Assembly (NCBI GenBank): GCA_934215545.1
Contig: CAKQAD010000018.1
Span: 1-26,734 of the forward strand
Direction: 5' to 3'
From: an uncultured Prevotella sp.
GTDB taxonomy: Bacteria > Bacteroidota > Bacteroidia > Bacteroidales > Bacteroidaceae
DNA length: 26,734 nt
In this document: one piece after another, positions 8,308-14,770 of the stretch
Layout of the letters: the number at the start of each line of letters is the position of its first letter
Position numbering within the stretch: position 1 is the first letter of the stretch
Made by a program: the position numbers and the translations under genes
The notes under the pieces: generated by a model
What the model was told of the DNA's origin: nothing
The model's input: the letters and a program-made list of their open reading frames with translations, nothing else
Database searches by the model: none

Positions 8308-8367
8308 CGCATACTACATCAGATGTCCCAACAGCTACACTTTTAATTAACTATAAAAATAACGATT

Positions 8368-8814
8368 ATGAAAACAGTCTTTAGATTATTCCTATTGCTA
8401 ATAGTATTCAGCTGCAATATTCTTGTGTTGTCAGCGCAGGAAAACAACCACAACCAGCGTGTAAGTCGCGAACAGCTTGCGCAAATGCAGGCCATGCACA
8501 TAGCTCAAGACCTTGCCTTTAGCGATGAAGAAAAAACACGCTTTATAGATGTTTTTTGCAAGTGTCAAGGCGAGATTTGGGCTTTGGGCCCACGTGTGAA
8601 AAAACGTAATTCCAATATGTCGGAACAAGATAATGCGCAGGTCATACAGCAGCGCTTCGATAGAAGTCAGAAAATACTCGACATACGCAAAAAATATTAT
8701 AAGGAATATTCAAAATTTCTCACTCAGGCACAGATAGCAAAGGTCTACGAGAAAGAACGCCAGATTAAGCGACGCATGGCTAAGCGAAAAGCAGACAGAT
8801 CTCATAAAAAGTAA
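8368..8814 (+). CDS. Spy/CpxP-like periplasmic protein
   Basis: 148 residues with a signal peptide (1-23, ...ILVLSAQ). The mature protein is highly charged and helical, with two long amphipathic stretches. It contains one LTxxQ motif (LTQAQ, 118-122), the hallmark of the Spy/CpxP fold, a periplasmic chaperone and stress-sensor family. The C-terminus is strongly basic (RQIKRRMAKRKADRSHKK). It lies 60 nt downstream of the probable anti-sigma gene on the same strand. In related modules such proteins feed back on, or are induced by, envelope stress; that function here is inference. Two cysteines (C64, C66) form an unusual CxC. Confidence 0.65.
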   Translation: MKTVFRLFLLLIVFSCNILVLSAQENNHNQRVSREQLAQMQAMHIAQDLAFSDEEKTRFIDVFCKCQGEIWALGPRVKKRNSNMSEQDNAQVIQQRFDRSQKILDIRKKYYKEYSKFLTQAQIAKVYEKERQIKRRMAKRKADRSHKK

Positions 8815-8852
8815 CTGTCGGGCAATCAATAATTTTAATACTCAATGTGTCT

Positions 8853-9740
8853 ATGGTCAATATTAACAAGCACCTACTCCTTATACTTTTGCTGCTTATT
8901 AGCAATATGTGTCATGCTTTTGAGTGGACCAAACACACCATTACTTCACAAGGCATCACCATACCTTATAGTAAGTGTGTCATTGTTAGCGGTGCTACCA
9001 CCGACAAACCATATCTTGTGATGTATCTACATGGAGGTACGAGTAAGGGTAGTGACAACGAGAAACAACTTCTTGAGCCCGCCATCGAGTCGATAGCAAC
9101 CTACATGCAAGAGCATGGTATTAGCGCCATATTCCTGATACCACAATGTCCTGCCGATAAATCATGGGGTGGTCCTATGAATAATGTACTCAAATCGCTC
9201 ATTGATAGCTATGCTACCACAGGTGTCACCGATGCAAATCGTATATATCTGTTTGGCGGCTCTATGGGCGGTACAGGCACCTGGGGTATGGTTTCGGCTT
9301 ATCCTAATATCTTTGCCGCTGCCATGCCTGTGGCTGGTAATCCTTCGAAATGTGTGGCTGCCAATGTTGCACATGTGCCCGTGTTAACTGTTATGGGCAC
9401 TGCCGACAATATTATGAGTATAGCTGCCGTCAACACTTTCGTAGACCAAGTCAGAGCTTTGGGTGGAGAGGTGCAGTTTGATATTGAAGAGGACTGGACT
9501 CACGAAAAAACTTGTATAAATAGCTACACAACCTCACGTCTCGATTGGGTGTTTGCCCACATGCGTGGCACCGAATCAGCTGTCAATAATGTGATTGGCG
9601 CTGACGAGGTGGTGCATACTGTGTGGTATACCACTGATGGTAACCATCTAATGCAGCAGCCACAACATTCTGGCATATATGTGCAACACACTATTACTAA
9701 GAGTGGCATCGTTAATATACGCAAGTTGATGCTGCGCTAA
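8853..9740 (+). CDS. exported alpha/beta-hydrolase (esterase) with a sorting-tail-like C-terminus
   Basis: 295 residues from the ATG at 8853; a GTG two codons upstream is less likely. A signal peptide spans 1-22 (...SNMCHA). The hydrolase fold shows the oxyanion-type strand VMYLHGG (57-62), the nucleophile elbow GGSMGG with S137, D185 (GTADN) and H217 (DWTHEKTC), a complete catalytic triad. It resembles PHB-depolymerase/feruloyl-esterase-like hydrolases; the substrate is unknown. The last 43 residues (about 253-295), with TVWYTTDGNHL, PQHSGIYV and a terminal basic IRKLMLR, look like the short Bacteroidales C-terminal sorting tail (YxxDGxxL...GIYI...K/R). That implies surface display or T9SS export. 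It follows the Spy-like gene by 38 nt and ends at a hairpin. Confidence 0.8.
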   Translation: MVNINKHLLLILLLLISNMCHAFEWTKHTITSQGITIPYSKCVIVSGATTDKPYLVMYLHGGTSKGSDNEKQLLEPAIESIATYMQEHGISAIFLIPQCPADKSWGGPMNNVLKSLIDSYATTGVTDANRIYLFGGSMGGTGTWGMVSAYPNIFAAAMPVAGNPSKCVAANVAHVPVLTVMGTADNIMSIAAVNTFVDQVRALGGEVQFDIEEDWTHEKTCINSYTTSRLDWVFAHMRGTESAVNNVIGADEVVHTVWYTTDGNHLMQQPQHSGIYVQHTITKSGIVNIRKLMLR

Positions 9741-9756
9741 TGAATAGAGCGACTCC

Positions 9757-9794
9757 ATTCCCGATTTTTGTCATTAATGACACTTTTCGGGAAT
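9757..9794 (+). terminator. hairpin after the esterase gene
   Basis: An outer 8-bp stem ATTCCCGA/TCGGGAAT encloses an inner 14-nt palindrome TGTCATTAATGACA, beginning 17 nt past the esterase stop. It lacks a strong T-run, so efficiency is uncertain. Confidence 0.55.
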
Positions 9795-10410
9795 AGATCT
9801 TCATTTTTCGCAGCGTCTAACCGCAACAAGCATCTCATCGGTGTCTTTTTCGTAGCCATTGTGTTTTACATCATAATTTCATAGTCATTGATGCAAAAAA
9901 AACATTCAGAAATTGATCGAAAAGGTCCAAAAAAAACATACTATAAGAGGTAACGACCGCCTGCCTCGCAAGGTGAGAGTAATAGCCCTAAAACAACTTG
10001 AATTGTGGGTGCAAAATACAATATTTGCATGGTTCTTACCCTCTGAGAATGTGAGTTGAGCGAGCCAAGACATCGGCAGTGCGTTATTTTAGAGTTTTGC
10101 GCGTGCAGATGTTAAGCGTTTGCTATACAGTGGTTTACGGCAATATAACGTGATGGTGTGCAAAAAATCGAAAGTGCGACAACTAAAAAGCGGCCTACTT
10201 TTCATATAAAATAAGCCTACTTTACACATAAAACAAACCCGAATTTTGGTGCAATATGGCCTTAAAACGATAAAGAAAAGCCAGATTTTTGCGTTGCATA
10301 GGCAAATAGCGGCATTTATTTGTGTTTTTTGAGATGCTAACGGCATTTTAAAGGATGATGAATTTTCTATTTCGCATTTTTTATTTGTAACAATTTGGCT
10401 AAATCCAAAA
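9795..10410. other. long non-coding stretch upstream of the hemerythrin-LuxR gene
   Basis: I find no credible protein gene here. A minus-strand frame of 115 codons (10089-10436) lacks a start context and neighbours, and reads as Cys/Phe/Tyr-rich low-complexity sequence. The stretch holds an imperfect palindrome near 10010-10031 (GTGCAAAATA...TATTTGCAT), and the 22-nt tandem duplication at 10193-10236. A conserved RNA could hide here, but I could not match it to a known class. Confidence 0.5.
10193..10236. repeat. 22-bp tandem duplication
   Basis: Two head-to-tail 22-nt units beginning GCCTACTTT differ at three positions (10, 13 and 20 of the unit). They lie in the non-coding stretch and have no evident coding role. 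Confidence 0.7.
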
Positions 10411-10427
10411 TATATTTGCATGTGATA

Positions 10428-10461
10428 TTTAACCAAAATCTAATGATCGATTTTGGTTAAA
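10428..10461. repeat. TAATGAC-loop palindromic repeat, copy A
   Basis: A perfect 13-bp stem TTTAACCAAAATC/GATTTTGGTTAAA with loop TAATGATC. It belongs with the similar elements at 15668-15697 and 22989-23021, all with the loop in the same orientation on this strand. Confidence 0.65.
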
Positions 10462-10540
10462 GGGAAAATCTGAACAACCAAATCATCTTGATGGTATTAC
10501 ATTTATTTGGTGTTATTTAGAGCGTTATAAATACTTCAGG

Positions 10541-10574
10541 TGTCAACATCATGTGAATGAGGTTGGCATTTTTT
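10541..10574 (+). terminator. orphan intrinsic terminator
   Basis: A 7-bp stem TGTCAAC/GTTGGCA (one G-U pair) with a 14-nt loop and T6 directly after. There is no plus-strand protein gene immediately upstream, so it most likely ends a small RNA or a leader transcript. Confidence 0.45.
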
Positions 10575-10699
10575 ATGTCTGATAGGTATCAAAAAATGTG
10601 GAGCCACGATAAAAATACCTAATTATTATGATTGTGAGTTTCGCAGATTTTTAGTTATTTTGCACACGCATAATATAATAATGTAGAAAGCATACGACA

Positions 10700-11656
10700 A
10701 TGAAACAACATAAAATGTATGAGGCCGAAGACAAGATGATATCGCTGATACGCGACAATTATAACCTGCTGCAAAGTTTGGGTAGTTTCGGCATAAGTCT
10801 GGGATTTGGCGACAAGACAGTGCGTCAGGTATGCGAGGAGCAGAATGTCGATACTTATACCTTTCTGGCAGTGGTGAACTTCACCATCAATGGCTATCGC
10901 GACTTCGACGATGCCTCGCGACTGTCCATGCCTACACTGCTGCAATATCTCAAGGCGAGCCACGACTATTTTATCGACTTCCAACTGCCGTTCATACGCA
11001 AAGAACTGGTGGATGCTCTCGATGAGAACAACAACTTGGCACGACTCATAATGAAGCTCTACGATGAGTATGCACGCTCCATAATGGCACACATGAAATA
11101 CGAAGAAAAGTATGTGTTCCCATATGTAGAGGCGCTCATGCAAAACCAGCAAGTGCCCGATTTTGCCATCGACATGTATTCAAAGCATCACGGACAGGAG
11201 AGCAACAAGCTACGAGAGCTGAAGAGCATCATAATAAAATATCTGCCAAGCGATGGCTTGCACAACAACCAATTGTCTGCCACATTATATGATATCTACA
11301 ACAACGAGGAATGGCTTGCGCTGCATGCCGAAGTAGAAGATCACATCTTTATTCCTGCCGTGAAGCGACTCGAGCAAAAGTCAAGACAAAGCGATGTCAC
11401 AGCAAAGATATCTAATATGATAAACCAGAATACCGATGGCACCGAAGCACTCGGCGAGCGCGAAAAGGATGTGATAGTGGCGCTGGTGCAAGGTATGACC
11501 AACAAGGAGATTGCCGACCATCTGTGCATCTCGGTGAACACCGTGATAACACATCGCCGCAACATTGCACGCAAATTGCAAATTCATAGTCCGGCAGGCC
11601 TTACCATATATGCCATCGTGAACAATTTGGTGGATATATCGAGTGTGAAACTTTAA
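10700..11656 (+). CDS. hemerythrin-like di-iron domain fused to a LuxR-type HTH regulator
   Basis: 318 residues, three parts. Residues about 12-60 (LIRDNYNLLQSLGSFGISLGFG, then VRQVCEEQNVD) resemble the ScdA/Ric N-terminal DUF542 domain but lack its CC pair. Residues about 80-225 form a hemerythrin-like helical bundle with two full HHE motifs, H131-xxx-EE-xxx-FP (131-141) and H209-xxx-ED-xxx-IP (209-219), plus H88 and H163 with E167. This is the ligand set expected for a di-iron site. Residues 251-311 are a LuxR/FixJ HTH (TNKEIADHLCISVNTVITHRRNI). The protein likely senses O2, NO or iron state and controls transcription. It sits upstream of nrdD with an intervening hairpin. Targets and ligand are inferred; the domain calls are firm. 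Confidence 0.85.
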   Translation: MKQHKMYEAEDKMISLIRDNYNLLQSLGSFGISLGFGDKTVRQVCEEQNVDTYTFLAVVNFTINGYRDFDDASRLSMPTLLQYLKASHDYFIDFQLPFIRKELVDALDENNNLARLIMKLYDEYARSIMAHMKYEEKYVFPYVEALMQNQQVPDFAIDMYSKHHGQESNKLRELKSIIIKYLPSDGLHNNQLSATLYDIYNNEEWLALHAEVEDHIFIPAVKRLEQKSRQSDVTAKISNMINQNTDGTEALGEREKDVIVALVQGMTNKEIADHLCISVNTVITHRRNIARKLQIHSPAGLTIYAIVNNLVDISSVKL

Positions 11657-11690
11657 AAAATGAAAGACTACCTTTAAGGTAAGATTGGAA

Positions 11691-11725
11691 CACCTTTTGT
11701 ATGAGCACATTGGGTGCAAAAGGTG
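11691..11725 (+). terminator. hairpin terminator after the hemerythrin-LuxR gene
   Basis: Stem CACCTTTTG/CAAAAGGTG (9 bp), with a possible inner GCAC/GTGC pairing, followed by a T-rich stretch (ATTGTTTTGG), 34 nt beyond the stop. It separates this gene's transcript from nrdD, which has its own promoter. Confidence 0.55.
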
Positions 11726-11782
11726 ATTGTTTTGGGGCGTTTTTAAAGAAATTTTTTATATATAATTTCCCACTTTTGATGG

Positions 11783-11811
11783 TTGGAATTCCTTTTTTTA
11801 TATTACCTTTG
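11783..11811 (+). promoter_or_regulatory. nrdD promoter (-33 TTG / -7 TACCTTTG)
   Basis: TACCTTTG at 11804-11811 fits TAnnTTTG, with TTG at 11783-11785 placed 18 nt upstream as a -33 candidate. Transcription would begin near 11818, giving a leader of about 120 nt. Confidence 0.55.
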
Positions 11812-11837
11812 CAAGCAATTCCAACAAACTAAAATAG

Positions 11838-11889
11838 AAAACTTTTTCAAAAGTTTTTTGAGAAAAGTTTTCCAAAACGGAAAACTTTT
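11838..11889 (+). promoter_or_regulatory. nrdD leader with alternating complementary 9-mers
   Basis: The leader contains AAAACTTTT (11838-11846), AAAAGTTTT (11849-11857), AAAAGTTTT (11863-11871) and AAAACTTTT (11881-11889). Each of the first type can pair with either of the second. The 3' pair forms an 11-bp stem with flanking CC/GG and a short loop. Alternative folds are therefore possible about 45 nt before the nrdD start. A regulatory role is inference. Confidence 0.45.
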
Positions 11890-11935
11890 GCAAGTCGGAA
11901 AATTAAAAAGTTGTCCAAAAAACTACCTAAATACA

Positions 11936-14038
11936 ATGAAAGATTTCTTAATAACCAAACGCGACGGGTCGCACGACCGCTTCTCATTAGACAAAATAAT
12001 GAACGCCATAACAAAGGCGTTCCAGTCGGTTGATGAACAAACAGATCTGAGTACTATCTCTAAGATACTCAGTCACTTAGATATGCACGACGGCATCACC
12101 GTTGAGGATATTCAGAACCAAGTGGAAGAGGCCCTGATGCGCGAGGGACACTACGCAGTGGCAAAGTCGTTTATGCTCTATCGTCAGCGTCATAACGAAG
12201 ACCGCGAAACTCTCGAAAAGTTGAACTTTTTGTCAGATTATTGCAAATCGGCAAATGCAGCAACAAGTTCAAAATACGATGCCAATGCCAATGTGGAACA
12301 TAAGAACATCGCAACACTTATAGGCGAGCTTCCTAAGTCGAGCTTCATACGCCTCAACCGTCGTCTGCTCACCGACCGCATAAAGAGCATGTATGGCAAA
12401 GAGCTCGCCGACGAATACATCGACAAACTCAAACACCACTTTATTTATAAGAACGACGAGACATCGCTTGCCAACTATTGCGCATCGATAACAATGTATC
12501 CATGGCTCATCGGCGGAACAACATCTATCGGTGGCAACTCTACAGCACCAACCAATCTAAAATCGTTCTGCGGCGGTTTCGTCAACATGGTGTTCATGGT
12601 GTCGAGTATGCTCAGTGGCGCTTGTGCCACACCAGAGTTCCTGATGTATCTTAACTACTTTATTGGTTTGGAATACGGTAAGGACTATTGGCGTGAGGCC
12701 GACAAGGTGGTCGACTTATCAACAAAGAAGCGCACCATCGATAAGATTATAACCGACTGCTTCGAGCAGATCGTTTACTCAATAAACCAGCCAACAGGCG
12801 CACGCAACTATCAGGCTGTGTTCTGGAACATCGCCTACTACGACAAACCATACTTCGAGAGCCTCTTCGGCGAGTTCTACTTCCCCGATGGCTCACGCCC
12901 TGACTGGAACGGATTGTCGTGGCTGCAGAAGCGCTTCATGAAGTGGTTTAACAAGGAACGCACAAAGACAGTGCTTACCTTCCCAGTGGAGACAATGGCA
13001 TTATTAGCCAAGGATGGCGACGTGATAGACAAGGAGTGGGGCGACTTCACTGCCGAGATGTATGCCGAAGGACACTCATTCTTTACATACATGAGCGACA
13101 ATGCCGACTCGCTAAGCTCTTGCTGCCGTCTGCGCAACGAGATTCAAGACAATGGATTCAGCTACACACTCGGTGCCGGTGGCGTGTCGACAGGTTCAAA
13201 GAGCGTGCTCACCATCAACCTGAACCGATGCATACAGTATGCTGTAAACCACAAAATCGACTATGCTGAATATCTGTCAGAGGTGATAGACCTCTGCCAT
13301 AAGGTGCAGCTCGCATACAACGAAAACCTTAAGATGCTACAGAAGAGCGGTATGCTGCCTCTCTTCGACGCCGGCTACATCAACATGGGACGACAATATC
13401 TCACCATTGGCGTAAACGGACTCGTGGAAGCAGCTGAGTTCATGGGGCTCACCATCACCGACAATCCCGACTACCTGCATTTCGTACAGAAGGTGCTCGG
13501 ACTTGTAGAGAAATACAACAAGAAGTATCGCACCAAGGATGTGCTATTCAACTGCGAGATGATTCCTGCAGAGAATGTGGGTGTGAAGCACGCCAAGTGG
13601 GATCGCGAAGACGGCTACTTCGTGCCACGCGACTGCTACAATAGCTACTTCTATATTGTTGAAGACGACAGCCTGAACATTGTCGACAAGTTCAAAATGC
13701 ACGGAGCACCATACATCGAACACCTGACCGGTGGCTCGGCTCTGCACATGAACCTTGACGAGCACCTTTCGCAGCCACAGTATCGACAGCTGCTCAGAGT
13801 GGCAGCAAAGGAGGGATGCAACTACTTCACATTCAACATCCCTAACACCATCTGCAACGATTGCGGACACATCGACAAGCGTTATCTCAAGGAGTGCCCA
13901 CACTGCCATAGCAAGAACGTGGATTATATGACACGCATCATCGGCTATCTGAAGCGAGTGAGCAACTTCTCAGAGGCACGACAGGCCGAAGCACAGCGCC
14001 GATTCTATGCAGAGGCAAGCAACTTTGCGGAGAAATAA
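11936..14038 (+). CDS. nrdD: anaerobic (class III) ribonucleoside-triphosphate reductase
   Basis: The oxygen-sensitive glycyl-radical enzyme that makes dNTPs from NTPs under anaerobiosis. I take the ATG at 11936 (700 residues, MKDFLITKRDG), because the 51 upstream codons lie in the structured AT-rich leader. Residues 1-95 are an ATP-cone allosteric domain. The catalytic barrel contains TAPTNLKSFCGGFVNMVF (203-220) and SSCCRLRN (394-401) with candidate thiyl cysteines C396/C397. A C-terminal zinc site is formed by C640, C643, C654 and C657. The glycyl radical is G670 in RIIGYLKRV, 30 residues from the end. The length is normal for the family. nrdG follows after 56 nt. The flanking LuxR-type regulators suggest redox-responsive control. 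Confidence 0.96.
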   Translation: MKDFLITKRDGSHDRFSLDKIMNAITKAFQSVDEQTDLSTISKILSHLDMHDGITVEDIQNQVEEALMREGHYAVAKSFMLYRQRHNEDRETLEKLNFLSDYCKSANAATSSKYDANANVEHKNIATLIGELPKSSFIRLNRRLLTDRIKSMYGKELADEYIDKLKHHFIYKNDETSLANYCASITMYPWLIGGTTSIGGNSTAPTNLKSFCGGFVNMVFMVSSMLSGACATPEFLMYLNYFIGLEYGKDYWREADKVVDLSTKKRTIDKIITDCFEQIVYSINQPTGARNYQAVFWNIAYYDKPYFESLFGEFYFPDGSRPDWNGLSWLQKRFMKWFNKERTKTVLTFPVETMALLAKDGDVIDKEWGDFTAEMYAEGHSFFTYMSDNADSLSSCCRLRNEIQDNGFSYTLGAGGVSTGSKSVLTINLNRCIQYAVNHKIDYAEYLSEVIDLCHKVQLAYNENLKMLQKSGMLPLFDAGYINMGRQYLTIGVNGLVEAAEFMGLTITDNPDYLHFVQKVLGLVEKYNKKYRTKDVLFNCEMIPAENVGVKHAKWDREDGYFVPRDCYNSYFYIVEDDSLNIVDKFKMHGAPYIEHLTGGSALHMNLDEHLSQPQYRQLLRVAAKEGCNYFTFNIPNTICNDCGHIDKRYLKECPHCHSKNVDYMTRIIGYLKRVSNFSEARQAEAQRRFYAEASNFAEK

Positions 14039-14094
14039 ATTAGGTTTGCCACCACTACACACCACTTACCCCAACCCCAAAAACACTATCAATC

Positions 14095-14562
14095 ATGCTG
14101 AAATATCTTAACACAGGAATCGTCTTTCAAGAAATACCCGATGAGGTGACGCTCTCTATCAACATCACTGGCTGTCCGTGCCACTGTCCTGGATGCCACA
14201 GCCAGTATCTGTGGGAAAACGTGGGCGAACCGCTTACCCCCATTGTATTGGAGCGGTTTTTGAAAGAGTATGGCGACAGCATCACATGCATCTGCTTCAT
14301 GGGCGGCGATGCCGACCCGAAGTATGTGAACCAGTTGGCGCAATATCTGCACCGTGAGCATGAGGGGCTGAAAGTGGCGTGGTACAGTGGCAGACAACTC
14401 TTGCCAAAGAGCATACGCAAGCGCGATTTCGACTACATAAAACTCGGACCGTATATCGAGCACCTCGGATGTCTGAAAGATCGCACCACCAACCAGCGAC
14501 TCTATAAGCGTGCCGTGGGCGACGACTTCACCGACATCACATCGCAATTTTGGAAGAAATAA
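14095..14562 (+). CDS. nrdG: anaerobic ribonucleotide reductase-activating protein
   Basis: A radical-SAM activase of 155 residues that installs the glycyl radical on NrdD. The N-terminus has the cluster motif CX3CX2C at C27, C31 and C34 (GCPCHCPGCHS), preceded by the conserved GIVFQEIPDEVTLSINITG. FMGGDAD (68-74) corresponds to the GGE-type SAM-binding motif, here GGD. The length is typical. It lies 56 nt after nrdD on the same strand, almost certainly in one operon. An extended heptad repeat follows the stop, with no compact intrinsic terminator. Confidence 0.95.
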   Translation: MLKYLNTGIVFQEIPDEVTLSINITGCPCHCPGCHSQYLWENVGEPLTPIVLERFLKEYGDSITCICFMGGDADPKYVNQLAQYLHREHEGLKVAWYSGRQLLPKSIRKRDFDYIKLGPYIEHLGCLKDRTTNQRLYKRAVGDDFTDITSQFWKK

Positions 14563-14565
14563 CAA

Positions 14566-14770
14566 TGAATTTTGAATTTTGAATTTTGAGTTTTGAATTG
14601 TGCGCTTTGCGCATTTTGAATTAGTCATTTTTGATTTTTGAATTCATAACTCTAAAACGCCAACAGTGATAATTCAAAATTGAATAATTCAAAATCGGCG
14701 TAGCCGACAACTCAAAACTCAAAATTCAAAACTCAAAATAGCGCATAGCGCATAACTCAAAACTCAAAAT
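14566..14770. repeat. heptad TTTTGAA/AACTCAA repeat array between nrdG and the second LuxR gene
   Basis: About 205 nt of low-complexity sequence. The left part consists of TTTTGAA and TTTTGAG units and the right part of the complementary AACTCAA and AATTCAA units, so the arms can fold on each other. Embedded are small GC-rich hairpins (TGCGCTTTGCGCA near 14600, TCGGCGTAGCCGA near 14694, and GCGCATAGCGC near 14740). It shares its unit with 278-340. It runs up to the first codon of the next gene. Confidence 0.7.

Larger units (their letters stand above)
10411..10574 (+). ncRNA. candidate small structured RNA (promoter, three hairpins, T-run)
   Basis: A full -7 element TATATTTG (10411-10418) is followed by three potential hairpins: a perfect 13-bp stem (10428-10440 with 10449-10461), ACCAAAT/ATTTGGT (10477-10483 with 10505-10511), and TGTCAAC/GTTGGCA with one G-U pair (10541-10547 with 10562-10568), the last followed immediately by six T. 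No ORF precedes this terminator, so a short transcript of about 150 nt is a reasonable reading. A TTTG at 10384-10387 is 23 nt upstream of the -7 box, slightly far for a -33 element. It matches no family I recognise. Confidence 0.35.

Noticed and set aside
9880..10130. Possible known RNA (tmRNA, RNase P RNA, 6S, SRP RNA) in the non-coding stretch
   Set aside because: I found none of the diagnostic conserved segments of these RNAs; short complementary pieces alone do not support a class call.
10089..10436. A 115-codon minus-strand frame in the large intergenic region
   Set aside because: No start context, odd Cys/Phe/Tyr-rich composition, crosses a tandem repeat and a palindrome; more likely repeat-rich non-coding DNA.
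11740..11935. NrdR boxes before nrdD
   Set aside because: AT-rich palindromes such as TTATATATAA are present, but no pair of spaced boxes with the CAC/GTG edges typical of NrdR sites.
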